From the NCBI GenBank assembly GCA_026120185.1, contig JANUWF010001617.1:2046001-2110000 (forward strand): a DNA stretch of 64,000 nucleotides, in the 5' to 3' direction. Every line of letters begins with the position of its first letter. Position 1 is the stretch's first letter. Made by a program: the position numbers and the translations under genes. The notes below the pieces were generated by a model. That model did no database searches. It saw nothing but the letters and a program-made list of their open reading frames with translations, and was not told the DNA's origin. Shown here piece after piece: positions 54,000 to 64,000 of this stretch. The DNA is from Voacanga thouarsii (Eukaryota; Streptophyta; Magnoliopsida; Gentianales; Apocynaceae).

Positions 54000-55014
54000 A
54001 TATTGTTCAGCTCACTTATGAGCCTGACTTTGATGAAAAATCTATTCCAACTAAGGCTAATCCTATCTAAATAAATTATGAACTTACAACCCATTGCCAA
54101 TAAGAGATCAATGATTTTTTTACAAAAAAAGATTATTTCTCCAAGTATATCTCCTTGGAGTTGTGCTGCATTTTATGTCAATAAAAATGCTAAAATTGAG
54201 CATGGTGTTCCTCGCCTTGTGATCAACAAAGATGCTCAATTCAACCATTCGGTAGATTAGGTATCCTATTCCGAACAAAAAAGATTTACTCAATAGATTA
54301 CATTCTACATTACTGTTTTCAAATTTTGATTTGAAATCAGGATTTTGACAAATTCAAATTGATCCTAGAGATCGTTACAAAACTACTTTCGTAGTACCAT
54401 TCGGCCAGTATGAATAGAATGTTATACCATTTGGATTAAAAAATGCTCCTTCAGAGTTCCAATGAATTATGAATGAGATTTTTAATCCCTATTCTCAATT
54501 TATTATTGTTTACATTGATAACGTTCTAATTTTTTCCTTAAGGATTAGAACAACATTTCAAACATTTGAATACTTTTTTTTATATTGCTAAGCATAATGG
54601 CTTAATATTTTCAAAATTAAAATTTAGTCTTTTTCAAACTAATGTCTGATTTCTTAGACATAACATTTAGCAAGGAACAATAGTTCCCATCAAAATATCC
54701 ATTTAATTTGTTGATAAATTTCCAAATCAAATTCTTGATCGGACCCAATTATAAAGATTTTTAGGATGTTTAAATTATGTTTCTGAGTTTATTTCCAAAC
54801 TCAGCAATCTCATCAAGTCTATGCATAACAGACTCAAACAGCCTCCTCATCCATGGATAGATGTCCATACTTCAATAGTCAGACAAGACAAGTCCAGAGT
54901 TTCATTATTTATTTTTTCTAGACCCATCTACCCCAAAAATTGTTAAAATAGATGCTTCCAACATAGGATATGGTGGCATTCTCAAACAAGTCAAAAATAG
55001 CAAAAGAGTATATT
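54000..55014 (+). pseudogene. pararetrovirus reverse transcriptase and start of RNase H
   Basis: Recognisable motifs include FDLKSGFWQI near 54330 (with a stop inside), VPFGQYEW and FGLKNAP. The catalytic YIDD is changed to YIDN at 54511-54522. Multiple stops are present. The RNase H start (KIDASNIGYGG) is near 54948 and is cut by solo LTR 2 at 55020. Confidence 0.82.
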
Positions 55015-55019
55015 GTTAT

Positions 55020-56918
55020 TGTTGGAATATATGCCTTCTAGACTAGTTTATCTGATATAATTATCGAATTTATTAATAAAAGAATTTATTCTAAAATTTT
55101 ATTTGTAAATTTACATTTTATTGTGCATGATTTTCATTTGGAAATGACCCATTATGTTTAAGTAAGTGTCGATGTGAATAGTAGTCTTTCACAATAAAAT
55201 ATGGATCACGGGTTACTTAACACATAAATATTTGTTCTTAATCTATTGATGAGAATGAGAATTTCATCATGTATATATTATTGTGTTATGAATTCCAAAT
55301 GGAGAATAGCTTACCTTTAGCTAGTGAGTAGTCCACTCACTTCATAGCATGAGCGTATTTCGAATACGTAGAACATAACTTGTAATAGTAGTTTTTAAAA
55401 GTATTATTTAAAAAAAAATCCAGACTATTACTGTTACAACGTGGACTAATACTCTACCACTTGAGTATGAATTAGTAGTTTGACAAAGTTAGAAGTATAT
55501 ACTTTGATATACTGTAGTTAAGGTTCTTTCGTAGAGCTAATATACTTGTTTGTTGGGCATATGCGACTAGTTAGTTAAGACAGACTTGTACAGGATAATT
55601 TCTATACTATATCGCCCCTTGTGATTGTTTAAATGATCTAATTATCTAGGGTCCTAGGGAACATAACTTGGATGTTTACTTTAGAGTAGCTCCCTTGGAA
55701 AGTGAAAACATTTCAGGAGTCGTGGATTGTTGGACTAGAGGTCTAAGGATGGTAGATGTCTATTAGAGAGGTGTTAGTACACTCTTCATTTCTAATTATA
55801 CGGCGATGCATAAAGGGGTATTTTAGTCATTATACCTGTAAATCGAAGACTTTGCTAACGCAGCATTGTTCTTGGGGTCAATATTTTCTTATGGTGATAT
55901 TAAGAAATATTTAAAATGTAAAATATAACTATTTATATAGTGTGTGTAGTTTAGTTATTTTAGTAGCCAAGACGATATGTCTTTTAGTCCCTGAAATAGC
56001 CCTTAAGTCTTGACAGATTTGGATTAAGGAATTGGTCTTGATAATTATGAGTTTTATTTTATTTTATTTTATTTAAGTATTCTAATTTATTATTGGACTA
56101 GAATAAAATAAAATGCTCGAGAGATAGTATATATTTATCTAGTTTAATTGATTAATTAATTATTCAGGGTCCAAGGCCCAGATTGAATAATTAAAAAATT
56201 AATCTAGATATAAAACTAGATAAAATGCATGATATTTTATATTGGTCTATTTGAGTTTGTTAATTATTTATCGGGTTGTTTAATAAAGCCTATAAAATAA
56301 ATAATTGAGATTTATTATTTATGGGAATTCAAACCCAAGAGTAAATAATTTTATCTGACCTAATAAATAAGACCGAGAGTAAAATAAAATTTAAAAAAAT
56401 TAAATTAATTGATTAATTAATTAAAATAAAATAAATAAAAGACAACACGGGATGGATCTCGTATTGTTCTGCGTGAAGGATAACAGAAAGTATGAATGAT
56501 TTCTGTTTTCATGTAGAATGCTTTCTGTTTTCACGTAGATGGCATTTCTTTCTCAGGGAATGTGGAAAAGAAATGAAAAGGCCATTCATGCATTCTATGA
56601 GAAGGGCTTTTCAATTTTTCATACACAGAAACAGAAACTCAACATCACAAAGAGCTTCGGTGAAGCTTTTACCGAAAAACTTGTCAAAACTCAATCTTTA
56701 AGCTTTCACCGACTGTGCTACAGGTACCATTTCGGAAGATTAAAGGTTTCGCGTAAATGAGACACAGTCAACGTTTATAAGGACATGATCCAATAGCTTC
56801 AAGCATTCTTGTACAGACAGCTACATCAGTGCGAAAAGAGCCATTCAATCACAGAGGTAAATTTTTCGTTTTCCTAGCATGCTTTCGTTTTGATAATTTT
56901 TTCCATTTTAAACCTTCA
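55020..56918 (+). mobile_element. solo LTR 2, 1899 bp
   Basis: TGTTGGAATATATGCC at the start, CCTTCA at the end. The flanking 5-mers GTTAT (55015-55019) and GTTAC (56919-56923) fit a target duplication with one mutation. Same family as solo LTR 1 but in the other orientation. It splits the viral RNase H domain. Confidence 0.82.
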
Positions 56919-56923
56919 GTTAC

Positions 56924-57232
56924 ATTTGCATCAAAACATTGGAATAGTTCTCAACAAAACTATACTACCATAAAAAAAAAAAAAAATTGGCAATTGTGTT
57001 ATATATTTCCAAATTTCAAGTTGATTTACTCAATTAAAAATTTTTATTTCACATTGATTGCAAAGCTGTAAAATATGTCTTACAAAAAGATGTAAAAATC
57101 CTTGCCTCTAAACAAATATTTGCTAGGTGGTAAGCTATTTTATCTATTTTTAATTTTGATATAAAATATATCAAAGGTTCTTCAAATTCTATCCCTGATT
57201 TTCTTACCCAAGAATTTCTACAAGGAAGATAG
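56924..57232 (+). pseudogene. pararetrovirus RNase H, distal part
   Basis: The frame resumes after solo LTR 2 with KHWNSSQQNYTTI, then degenerates over an A-run at about 56974-56988, and returns to a recognisable KGSSNSIPDFLTQEF motif before the ORF1 stop TAG at 57230-57232. Confidence 0.78.
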
Positions 57233-57234
57233 TC

Positions 57235-58730
57235 ATGACCTCAAAGAAAACTAAGCCGAAGCTCAACGAGCTTCCAGCTCTTCCTGTACCCCTTATATCA
57301 CAGGTTACAAAAAGGATTCTAGTGAATTCTCATCATTCGGTAAAACTAAATTTGGCTCTCTAAAAAATTATGCTATGAGCATACCCCAACCAGTTGTGCC
57401 TCAGCCTACCAAAATACAGAAGCCCTTCTCCTTGGCCAAACTACCACAAGCAAGTTGGGCTGACATTGTAGAATCATAAGATCTACAATATGCCCAAACT
57501 CAATCCTTCGGTCAATCTGATTTTGACAATTGGCATCGACTTATGGGATTCACTCCGGTCAAGTAACTTCTTCTGACTCCAAAAATGTAGTAGTTAGCAA
57601 CCCCACGATCACTGGAACCCAGAGTTCCAAAAACACAAACATAAGTACGATGCAATAGGCATTACAATAGGCACTTTCTTCTAAGCCTAAAACAATTGCT
57701 TCTAGGCTCTTTTCGACCCAAGAACCTGCATATGTCAAAACTCCTGGAGTATATAAACTTCTACAAATGAAACCTAAATTTTGGGATCCAAACCCTCAAA
57801 AGACAACCCGACAACTCTTTGTGCTGGATGTCAATTTCCCCTAAAAATCTCCAAAATTCACATAAAAATACTTTGAGTTCATCTTAGTAGACTCTGAGAG
57901 TGCATCTTTTCACCCTCTCAAAGATAAGAAAACTAAGTAGATAAGAAAACCAAGTCATATATTACCAATACCTCAATCCAAATCTATTCAGTTCATACCC
58001 CTTTGGTATGGAAAGCCTCCCCCAAAACTTTCAAAAAAATTTCTTAGCCTTATGACCTAATGGTTTTCAACTACTGGGATTATCAGACTGGTTGGGTAAA
58101 TGCTTTTACCCTTCAAAATTAATTTCAAAATCATTCTTAGTTCTTCTATTTTAATAAGAAGAAACCAACATAAATTGTTTTTCCTCACTTGTTTGTTAAT
58201 CAGTGGTGGCTATGCTATGGACCAACTGAAGAAATTCTTCTTGATTCGATTAAGGAAGGGTTTCATTATTTTCAAAAAAGATATTTTAATCAACCACCAG
58301 CAATTCCTCTTCTGCTTTAATATTTCATATATTCAAGCTTGCTTGAATATATTCATAGAAGTTTACTTATGCAAAAGATCCAGATCAGCAAGGTCTTCCT
58401 TATTTTATCCTTCAAGTCTACTGTAAATGGTGGAAAGATTGGAATGCCCAAAACACATACATTCCATCTATTGAAAAGTAGTTCAAAACCAATCCAAAGT
58501 ACTTGTCCCCTTTAGACAGTCAACAAACTGAATTTTTACAACAAAAATCAATAGCTACTGCAACTCTAGTAGCATCTACTTCCAAAGGTAATTCCTTGCA
58601 GCAATGGAAAAATTACTACAACAACTGAAAGCTGACCCATTTGCCAGCAAAGAACCATCCTCTGAAATATCACCAGTTGAACCTAGAGATGGTGATGAAG
58701 ATGAAGACAACGATTACTATTTTGAATAGT
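57235..58730 (+). pseudogene. pararetrovirus ORF2, function unknown
   Basis: ATG at 57235, two bases after the ORF1 stop. The opening is Lys/Pro-rich, then frameshifts and stops break the frame. Later pieces include PFSLAKLPQASWADIV near 57430 and a Gln/Thr-rich tail near 58540-58600, ending in an acidic stretch at about 58680-58727. I do not know a function. A two-ORF layout is the reason for favouring a florendovirus-like assignment. Confidence 0.6.
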
Positions 58731-58774
58731 AATCAAATCATGACATTAGCAAAATTCTGACATCACCCAAAACC

Positions 58775-58925
58775 ACTGTAATAGGTCACTGTGGCAGTAC
58801 TGTAGCACTTTTCATTTGCTACTGTTTTCAACTATACATTGTAGCGGCTTTTCACGTGTACTATTTTTCACTGTATACTGTAACAGGCTACTGTTTCAAC
58901 ACGATTATTTTGTATATAAATAGCC
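58775..58925 (+). promoter_or_regulatory. relic pararetrovirus promoter with TATA box
   Basis: TATATAAATAG at 58913-58923 follows a set of similar short motifs (ACTGTAGC, CATTGTAGCGG, ACTGTAACAGG and CTACTGT) spaced 20-40 bp apart. The layout resembles caulimovirid pregenomic-RNA promoters with repeated enhancer motifs. Present activity is unknown. Confidence 0.6.
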
Positions 58926-59053
58926 TTCTCATTCCCATTCAATTATAAGGTTGGATACCCCAAATTTATAAGCGTTAAGCCTCTCCCCCGATTAGAATTC
59001 CTTTCTAACTCTCAATCTTTATGTATTTTAGTTTGTAATATTTATTTCAGTAT

Positions 59054-59155
59054 AAAATATTTTGTATCCTTTCTATATCCCTGTTCTTATTTCTGCATAT
59101 AGTTGGCTGAGCCGCCTCTTTAATTTATTATTTTACTTACTGCATTACTTATTGT
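59054..59155 (+). repeat. pararetrovirus terminal direct repeat (right)
   Basis: Pair of 47545-47646. It lies about 130 bp downstream of the TATA box, so it falls inside the expected transcript leader. Confidence 0.85.
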
Positions 59156-59202
59156 ATGAATTTCGTATGCGACCTTACTCTCTCTGTTAATTTTCCATAC
59201 TT

Positions 59203-59208
<6 letters not shown>

Positions 59209-59243
<35 letters not shown>
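59209..59243. repeat. (TA)n tract bordering the pararetrovirus (right)
   Basis: Pure TA dinucleotides, then ACATAG. The left tract ends in a similar TATATAACAT sequence, suggesting one TA-rich target was split. Confidence 0.92.
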
Positions 59244-59244
<1 letters not shown>

Positions 59245-60060
59245 CATAGTTATTAATCAAATTTTAAATTTCAACCCATTATATAATGATCTTAACTAAC
59301 CGACTTATTGCCTTACTATACCTTTAGCAAGTTAGAAAATTCAAAATCTAAATAAAAATTAAAAAAAAACCCTTTTAAATATATAATTGTAGAAGTTGCC
59401 CATATTTCAATTTTGTTATACAAAGTGAAAAAATGTGCAAAGAATAAAAGGGATAGAAAAACTCTTTTAATAAAAGACAAAGGTATGATATAGTGCAATT
59501 GAGTCCAAACCTATCTTGCGATCCCTTTAAAACCGTTTCAAATAAAAGGAGAATTCTTAGGCGAATCCGGTTCACGGCCCCACATGTGGACTGGATTCAC
59601 CCGAGGACGACAGTTGCCATCTCTTGTTATTTTATTCCAAATTCAAATTTCATTCTTTTTGTTTTTTTCTTTTTAGATCTACCAAATGCCAACGAGTCAT
59701 GACTTGGCAAAGTCAGGACTCGTTGGCATTTGGTAGATCTAATAGAGTTCAAAGGGAGCAAAAAACTGTTCAAGAACACATCAACTGGTGAGTATAGTTC
59801 TCCATGACCAGGTATCATGAATTTGATTTTGGATTTTTTTTTAGATGGGATGAGGATGGTTTTGCAAAATTTGGTGATTTATGTAGTTTGATTTTTGCAG
59901 ATAGGAATCAATTGTGAAAAAAGATAAGAAAATAGTGGAAAAGTTTTCATCTTGGGAATCAAATGGCATAAAAATGCCCATTACAATATTTGTTTTCTAA
60001 AGCCGAAACGTTGATCCAGAACTTTGGTTTTATTTTTGTGAACAATACTTTTTTTATTAG
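59244..60060. other. intergenic with near-perfect hairpin
   Basis: AT-rich and lacking recognisable genes. It contains the 69-nt hairpin at 59674-59742 and, near 60009-60040, an extra partial copy of the sequence found at 60079-60100, the start of the inverted duplication. Confidence 0.6.
59674..59742. repeat. 69-nt hairpin, 32-bp stem
   Basis: AGATCTACCAAATGCC... (59675-59698) is matched perfectly by its complement at 59717-59740, extended one pair outward on each arm (two on the left, 59673-59742). After a single mismatch, TGACTT (59700-59705) pairs with AAGTCA (59710-59715) around a 4-nt loop. It may be a small foldback element or a young microRNA-like precursor. Confidence 0.9.
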
Positions 60061-63024
60061 TATAGATAATTTTATTGGTCCAGAACTTTGGTTTTATTTC
60101 AATGAATAATATTTTTTTTCTTGATTTATGTCGTTGATAATGTCAGCTCATTCAGTCATATGACATGTTTGATTTCTCTGTTCCTTTTCTTTTTTGTATA
60201 TGGTTCTATGTTCTTATTGTTAAATTACTCCATATTTTGTTGTAAGAAAGTGGGTTCATCCTTTGCAAATACAACATGTGTGAGGAGGGGGATTATGCAT
60301 GAGAGTAAGTATATTTTAAATAGGACACAGATAAATTGAGGTTATTGAACCTTTTTTTTTTTGTTGCTAAATTTGAGGTTATTGAACCTACTATCTTGCA
60401 TTTGTCAACAGATTGAAAAGGGTTATCTTCATGGGGATTTTTTCTTGGGTCCATTTTTCTAATTTTTTTATTTATTTAGAGTTTACAATACTTTTTTTTT
60501 TTGCACTAGACCAATTTGGATTTCTTCCATTAGTGATTTTTAGGCTAGATGATGGCTTTTCATTGTAGCTTATTTTGGTCATCTATGTTTCGCAACTGAA
60601 TTGAAGAAGAAAAATGCCAAGCCAAAAAAGCCAACCATCAAGTCACTCTTTGGTAAGGGTTTACCTTAGGTATGCTACCTTATTCTACTGTTACACTTCC
60701 CATGTTCTTGGAGAACTATTGTGACTTTTTGCATATGAAAACAAACTTAATGCTATTCATGATTCGATAACTAATGATCGCTGCCTATAATTTTTCAAAC
60801 ATCCCAGGTATCAATTTTCTAACTCTAGCCATTGGACATGAGAGTGCTTGTATTTAGGCCTAAAATCTTTTACAAAAAAATATAGCTTCATATTAGTACT
60901 TGCTTTCCCCTTTTAGATATCTAGAGTCCCTGAAAGTACTGTTCAACCTGCTTTGAGAAACTAAACAAATACTAGGCACTTGTTCTTGTATGTAGAGATT
61001 TTTCCTTTTCCAAAAAAAAAAAAAAAGGAAAAATGTAACTACTACTATTATTCTTGTCATTTTCATGTTTATCTTTTCATAGAGGATGAGTCAAAATCCT
61101 TTGAAACATCAAGCAAATCCATCATCATCTCAAGGTAGCTTTTTGAATGTTCCTGCCACCTCAACTGGAAGTTTCGTAGAAGAGTGACAAATAGCCCATG
61201 TAACTTTTTTGCTCTCTTCATATTATCTCATGGCTGAGCTGCTAGCTGCTTCAGAGCCATCAAGTCAGTTGGAATTCTAGTTGACATGAATAGAGGATTA
61301 CTGCTTTAGAGATTCAAGATTTTGGTTTCAAACACACTTCATAAGTTTAGTCTTTCGCAGTTATCCATCAACCCAAAATCTTCTTGGAATAGTGTTTTTT
61401 TTACACTCTCCCTATACCTTGGAATCCTCATTGGAAGGAGTTAAGAGATTTTTTTGTGTTAATTTATCCTTGTCCATTTGTTTGGAAGGCATAGTATATC
61501 TATGAACGAAACGAAATGGGATAATACAGTTATTGGTTCTAGTTTCTTGTAATAGTAAAATTGAGAACTTCATTCAATTTCAATTTTTTGGTCCTTCCAT
61601 TTTTATTTTACACAAGTTTTAAGCACAAATTTTGTGTTAGAGTTCAAACTACATGAAAAAAATAAAAAATAAAAATAAAAAGAGTGACTTGATGGTTGAA
61701 GGAGAGAGTTTTCTCAAAAATTAGATTAGAACAATGAATTGTTTTTCTTACATGTTTGTGCCGTAGACTAAATAAAACAAACTATGTTGTTGATGCCATG
61801 CATATAGATAAAAAGGCAATACCAAAGGTAACACTAGATAAAAATTCCTATGCCAGTTTCTTTTTGCCTAGTTCATCGTCTAAGTGCTTTCAGGATGAAT
61901 TTATGAAGTCTATGAAATGATGTAAGTCCTTTACTAGAGTCTAGTTGTACTCTTGTGAGTTTCCAAGCAAATTTTGGAAAATCAAGAAAACAAAATGGTA
62001 GTTATTCCCTCAACATTCATTTCTTCTTATTTTAACAGAAAGTAGTAGATGTAAAAGAAAGCTCAACCCATCATGCCAATCACCATGCGAATTCTATACT
62101 AGAACTAGATTATACTAGGCATACAGAGGTCAGTTTCATAGAAAGATACAAAATTCTTATAACATAAATGAACCCTAGAAAAAGTTAATTGCATACCGTT
62201 CTTTTCTCTCCTGCAAAATTTTCATTTGTGACTTGTAATGATTCTCTATATACTGCTTTGCCACAACAACTTTTCATTTTGTAATATTTGAAGCTTTTTC
62301 AACCGTTAAAGGCTTTGCATCTTCCCTTCCACTATTAGCTATAGAATCCTTCTTCCTTGTTGATGACCTCGAGCGATCCTGCAGTTGAAACTTGTGGAAC
62401 CAACTTCTAGCTGAATCCATCTATTTCTCCCTCAATTCATCACTCAATATTCTAAAGAGTGACTTGATGGTTGGCCTCTTTGGCTTGGCATTTTTCTTCT
62501 TCAATTCAACTGTGAAATATAGATGACCAAAAATAAGCTACAATGAAAAGTCATCATCTAGCCTGACAATCACTAATTGGAAGAAATCCAAATAGGTCTA
62601 GTGCCAGAAAAAAGGTATTGTAAACTCTAAATTTAAAAAAAAAATCAGAATTTCCTAACTCCTAAGTAAAGAATAACAGACCCAAGCAAAAATCCCCATG
62701 AAAATAACCCTTTTTAATCTATTGACAAATGCAAGACAACAGGGTTCAATTTATATGTGACCTATTTTAAGTATACTTTCTATCATGCACAATCCCCCTC
62801 CTTACACATGCCCTATTTGTAAAGGATGAACTCACTTTCTTACAACAAAACTTGGAATAATTTTACAATGGCAACATAGAACCATATACAAAAAAGAAAA
62901 AGAATAGAGGAATTAAGAATATCATATAACTGAACAAGCTGACATTATCAATGACATAAATAAAGAAAAAAATAGTGTTCACTAAAATAAAACCAAAGTT
63001 CTGGACAAATAAAATTACCTATCC
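60061..63024. repeat. long inverted duplication, ~0.58-kb arms, 1.8-kb spacer
   Basis: 60061-60652 matches the reverse complement of 62454-63024, with many substitutions and small indels but continuous alignability. Shared landmarks include CCAGAACTTTGG, GAGGAGGGGGATTATGCATG-like and CCAACCATCAAGTCACTCTT blocks. The spacer (60653-62453) has no recognised gene but holds a further short copy of GAGTGACTTGATGGTTG near 61681. Confidence 0.85.
62275..62530 (-). pseudogene. unidentified gene fragment, intron-less, with stop
   Basis: Reading the minus strand gives a Lys/Pro-rich start (KPKRPTIKSLF), then a continuous frame through DELREK, one stop codon near 62428, and on through a basic, Ser-rich piece (SARSWFHKFQ) and a tail rich in charged residues. 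The matching left-arm copy ends at a GTAAGG splice-donor-like sequence exactly where this copy continues with coding sequence. This one therefore looks spliced, such as a retro-copy or captured transcript. I do not recognise the family. Confidence 0.5.
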
Positions 63025-64000
63025 AAGTCATTGGGACCTTAGTAATATATATGTTGCCATTTAATTTTTGTAGTCAGATCTATCAATCTAGACTCATGCT
63101 TTATTCAGCAGGAGAAAATCTGCTAAAATTCTACTAAAATTATGTAACAACTTTGATAACCACATACAGAGAGAGAGGCAGACCCATTCCAGGAACTTGA
63201 TAGTTATTCAGGATGAGTTCTTTTTTGTACGTGTATCCTACGGAGTTGACATCCTTTGATGAAAGTATTTGAATAGTGAATAGAAGAAAAGGTGAAAGAA
63301 GGGTTAAAGTAAAACAACTCATGGGCATTGAAATTATTTCTTAAGAATAGTGGGAGTTTAGAAGAGGAAACTGAAGTACAATTATGTCATCATGTGGGAA
63401 AAAACATTTTATGAATCACTGAATTAAAATTGTAATTTTTTTTCACAATTTTATCCTTCAATATTCTAAATATGAAGTAGTTTGAACTCTAGAAGCAGCA
63501 TATCACTCATTATTATTCTAAATATGTTGCACTCTCAAACAGGCAACATATAAAAAGAATCTTACAATAACATTTACTATGACATATACAGAGTAAGTAG
63601 GTTTGTTGTCTGAACTCATTATTATTTATTATTTATTTAATTTTCTATTAATGTTATTTTTGCCACATCGTGAAATGCCATAGTTGGTGGTCCTTAGCAC
63701 ATTGGACGTAGATACACAGTAACATAACTGACGGTGCTCTAGGATCCTATAGAACTGCATCCGAGATTGAAAGAGCCTGCTAATGGACCGTACTGTCACA
63801 TTATTGGATGGCCAAGACAATACATACAACTAGCTAGACCCCCCTAATCAAGGATTGAAGACAAAAATTGGAAGAAAAGTCTTAATTGAAGATTAAGGAA
63901 CTTTTAGTTTTGCAAGACTCCACCTTCCATGCCCACTTGAAGTTTTGGTTTTCAAGACATGTAACTAACTTCTTTCCTATAGAATTTTCCTTGGGATGCA
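63025..64000. other. intergenic, no gene supported
   Basis: AT-rich to the window end. No reading frame resembling a known protein is seen. Confidence 0.55.

Larger units (their letters stand above)
47545..59208 (+). mobile_element. endogenous pararetrovirus (Caulimoviridae, florendovirus/petuvirus-like), degenerate
   Basis: One integrated viral genome in plus orientation: leader, movement protein, coat region with CCHC knuckle, aspartic protease, reverse transcriptase, RNase H, then a second ORF and a TATA-bearing promoter. The ends share a 102-bp direct repeat (47545-47646 and 59054-59155), as expected of terminally redundant pregenomic RNA, and both flanks are (TA)n. Subtracting the nested LTRs leaves roughly 7.5 kb, the size of one caulimovirid genome. 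Every ORF carries stops or frameshifts, so it cannot make proteins. Genus is inferred from the two-ORF layout and TA flanks; a petuvirus-like relative is the alternative. Confidence 0.82.

Overview
This is a plant nuclear window, very probably eudicot. It is AT-rich, with spliced GT-AG genes, NAC and tau-class GST genes, Ty1/copia and solo-LTR insertions and an endogenous plant pararetrovirus. I cannot name the species. Six host protein genes have reading frames I could follow from start to stop by joining exons at splice sites.

Layout. 1-3.8 kb: repeat-rich intergenic DNA with a GC-rich array of hairpin-forming repeats. 3.8-7.75 kb (+): sucrose synthase of the SUS5/6/7 type, 15 coding exons, 841 aa. 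8.4-9.3 kb (-): single-exon GT31 glycosyltransferase. 10-14.7 kb (-): 10-exon secreted protein of unknown function. 16.68-22.25 kb (+): complete-length Ty1/copia element with 5-bp target duplication and almost identical LTRs but a heavily broken gag-pol. 22.6-26.3 kb (-): NAC transcription factor of the NAC028/045/086 group with a C-terminal membrane anchor. 26.3-32.2 kb: intergenic with two MITE-like elements. 32.2-40.5 kb (-): nine-exon PH/RCC1/FYVE/BRX protein of the PRAF/RLD family. 40.5-45.2 kb: AT-rich intergenic. 45.2-46.1 kb (-): two-exon tau GST. 47.5-59.2 kb (+): one degenerate, roughly genome-length, two-ORF endogenous pararetrovirus lying between two (TA)n tracts, split by two ~1.9-kb solo LTRs in opposite orientation and a third LTR fragment. 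59.6-63.0 kb: a near-perfect 69-nt hairpin and a long inverted duplication (about 0.6-kb arms, 1.8-kb spacer) containing pieces of an unidentified gene.

How the genes relate. There is no operon logic here. However, the secreted protein, the NAC and the RCC1/FYVE gene appear, from memory, in the same neighbourhood as Arabidopsis At1g65900, At1g65910 (NAC028) and At1g65920, which suggests conserved microsynteny. SUS5/6-type sucrose synthases, NAC045/086 and PRAF/BRX-domain proteins have all been linked to phloem sieve elements. The cluster may share a tissue theme by coincidence or by regional regulation (inference).

The most interesting non-gene features are the pararetrovirus between TA repeats with a 102-bp terminal redundancy and an embedded, displaced movement-protein copy; the opposed solo LTRs inside it; the copia element whose LTRs look young while its coding region looks dead; and the hairpin plus inverted duplication at 59.7-63.0 kb, a candidate small-RNA locus.
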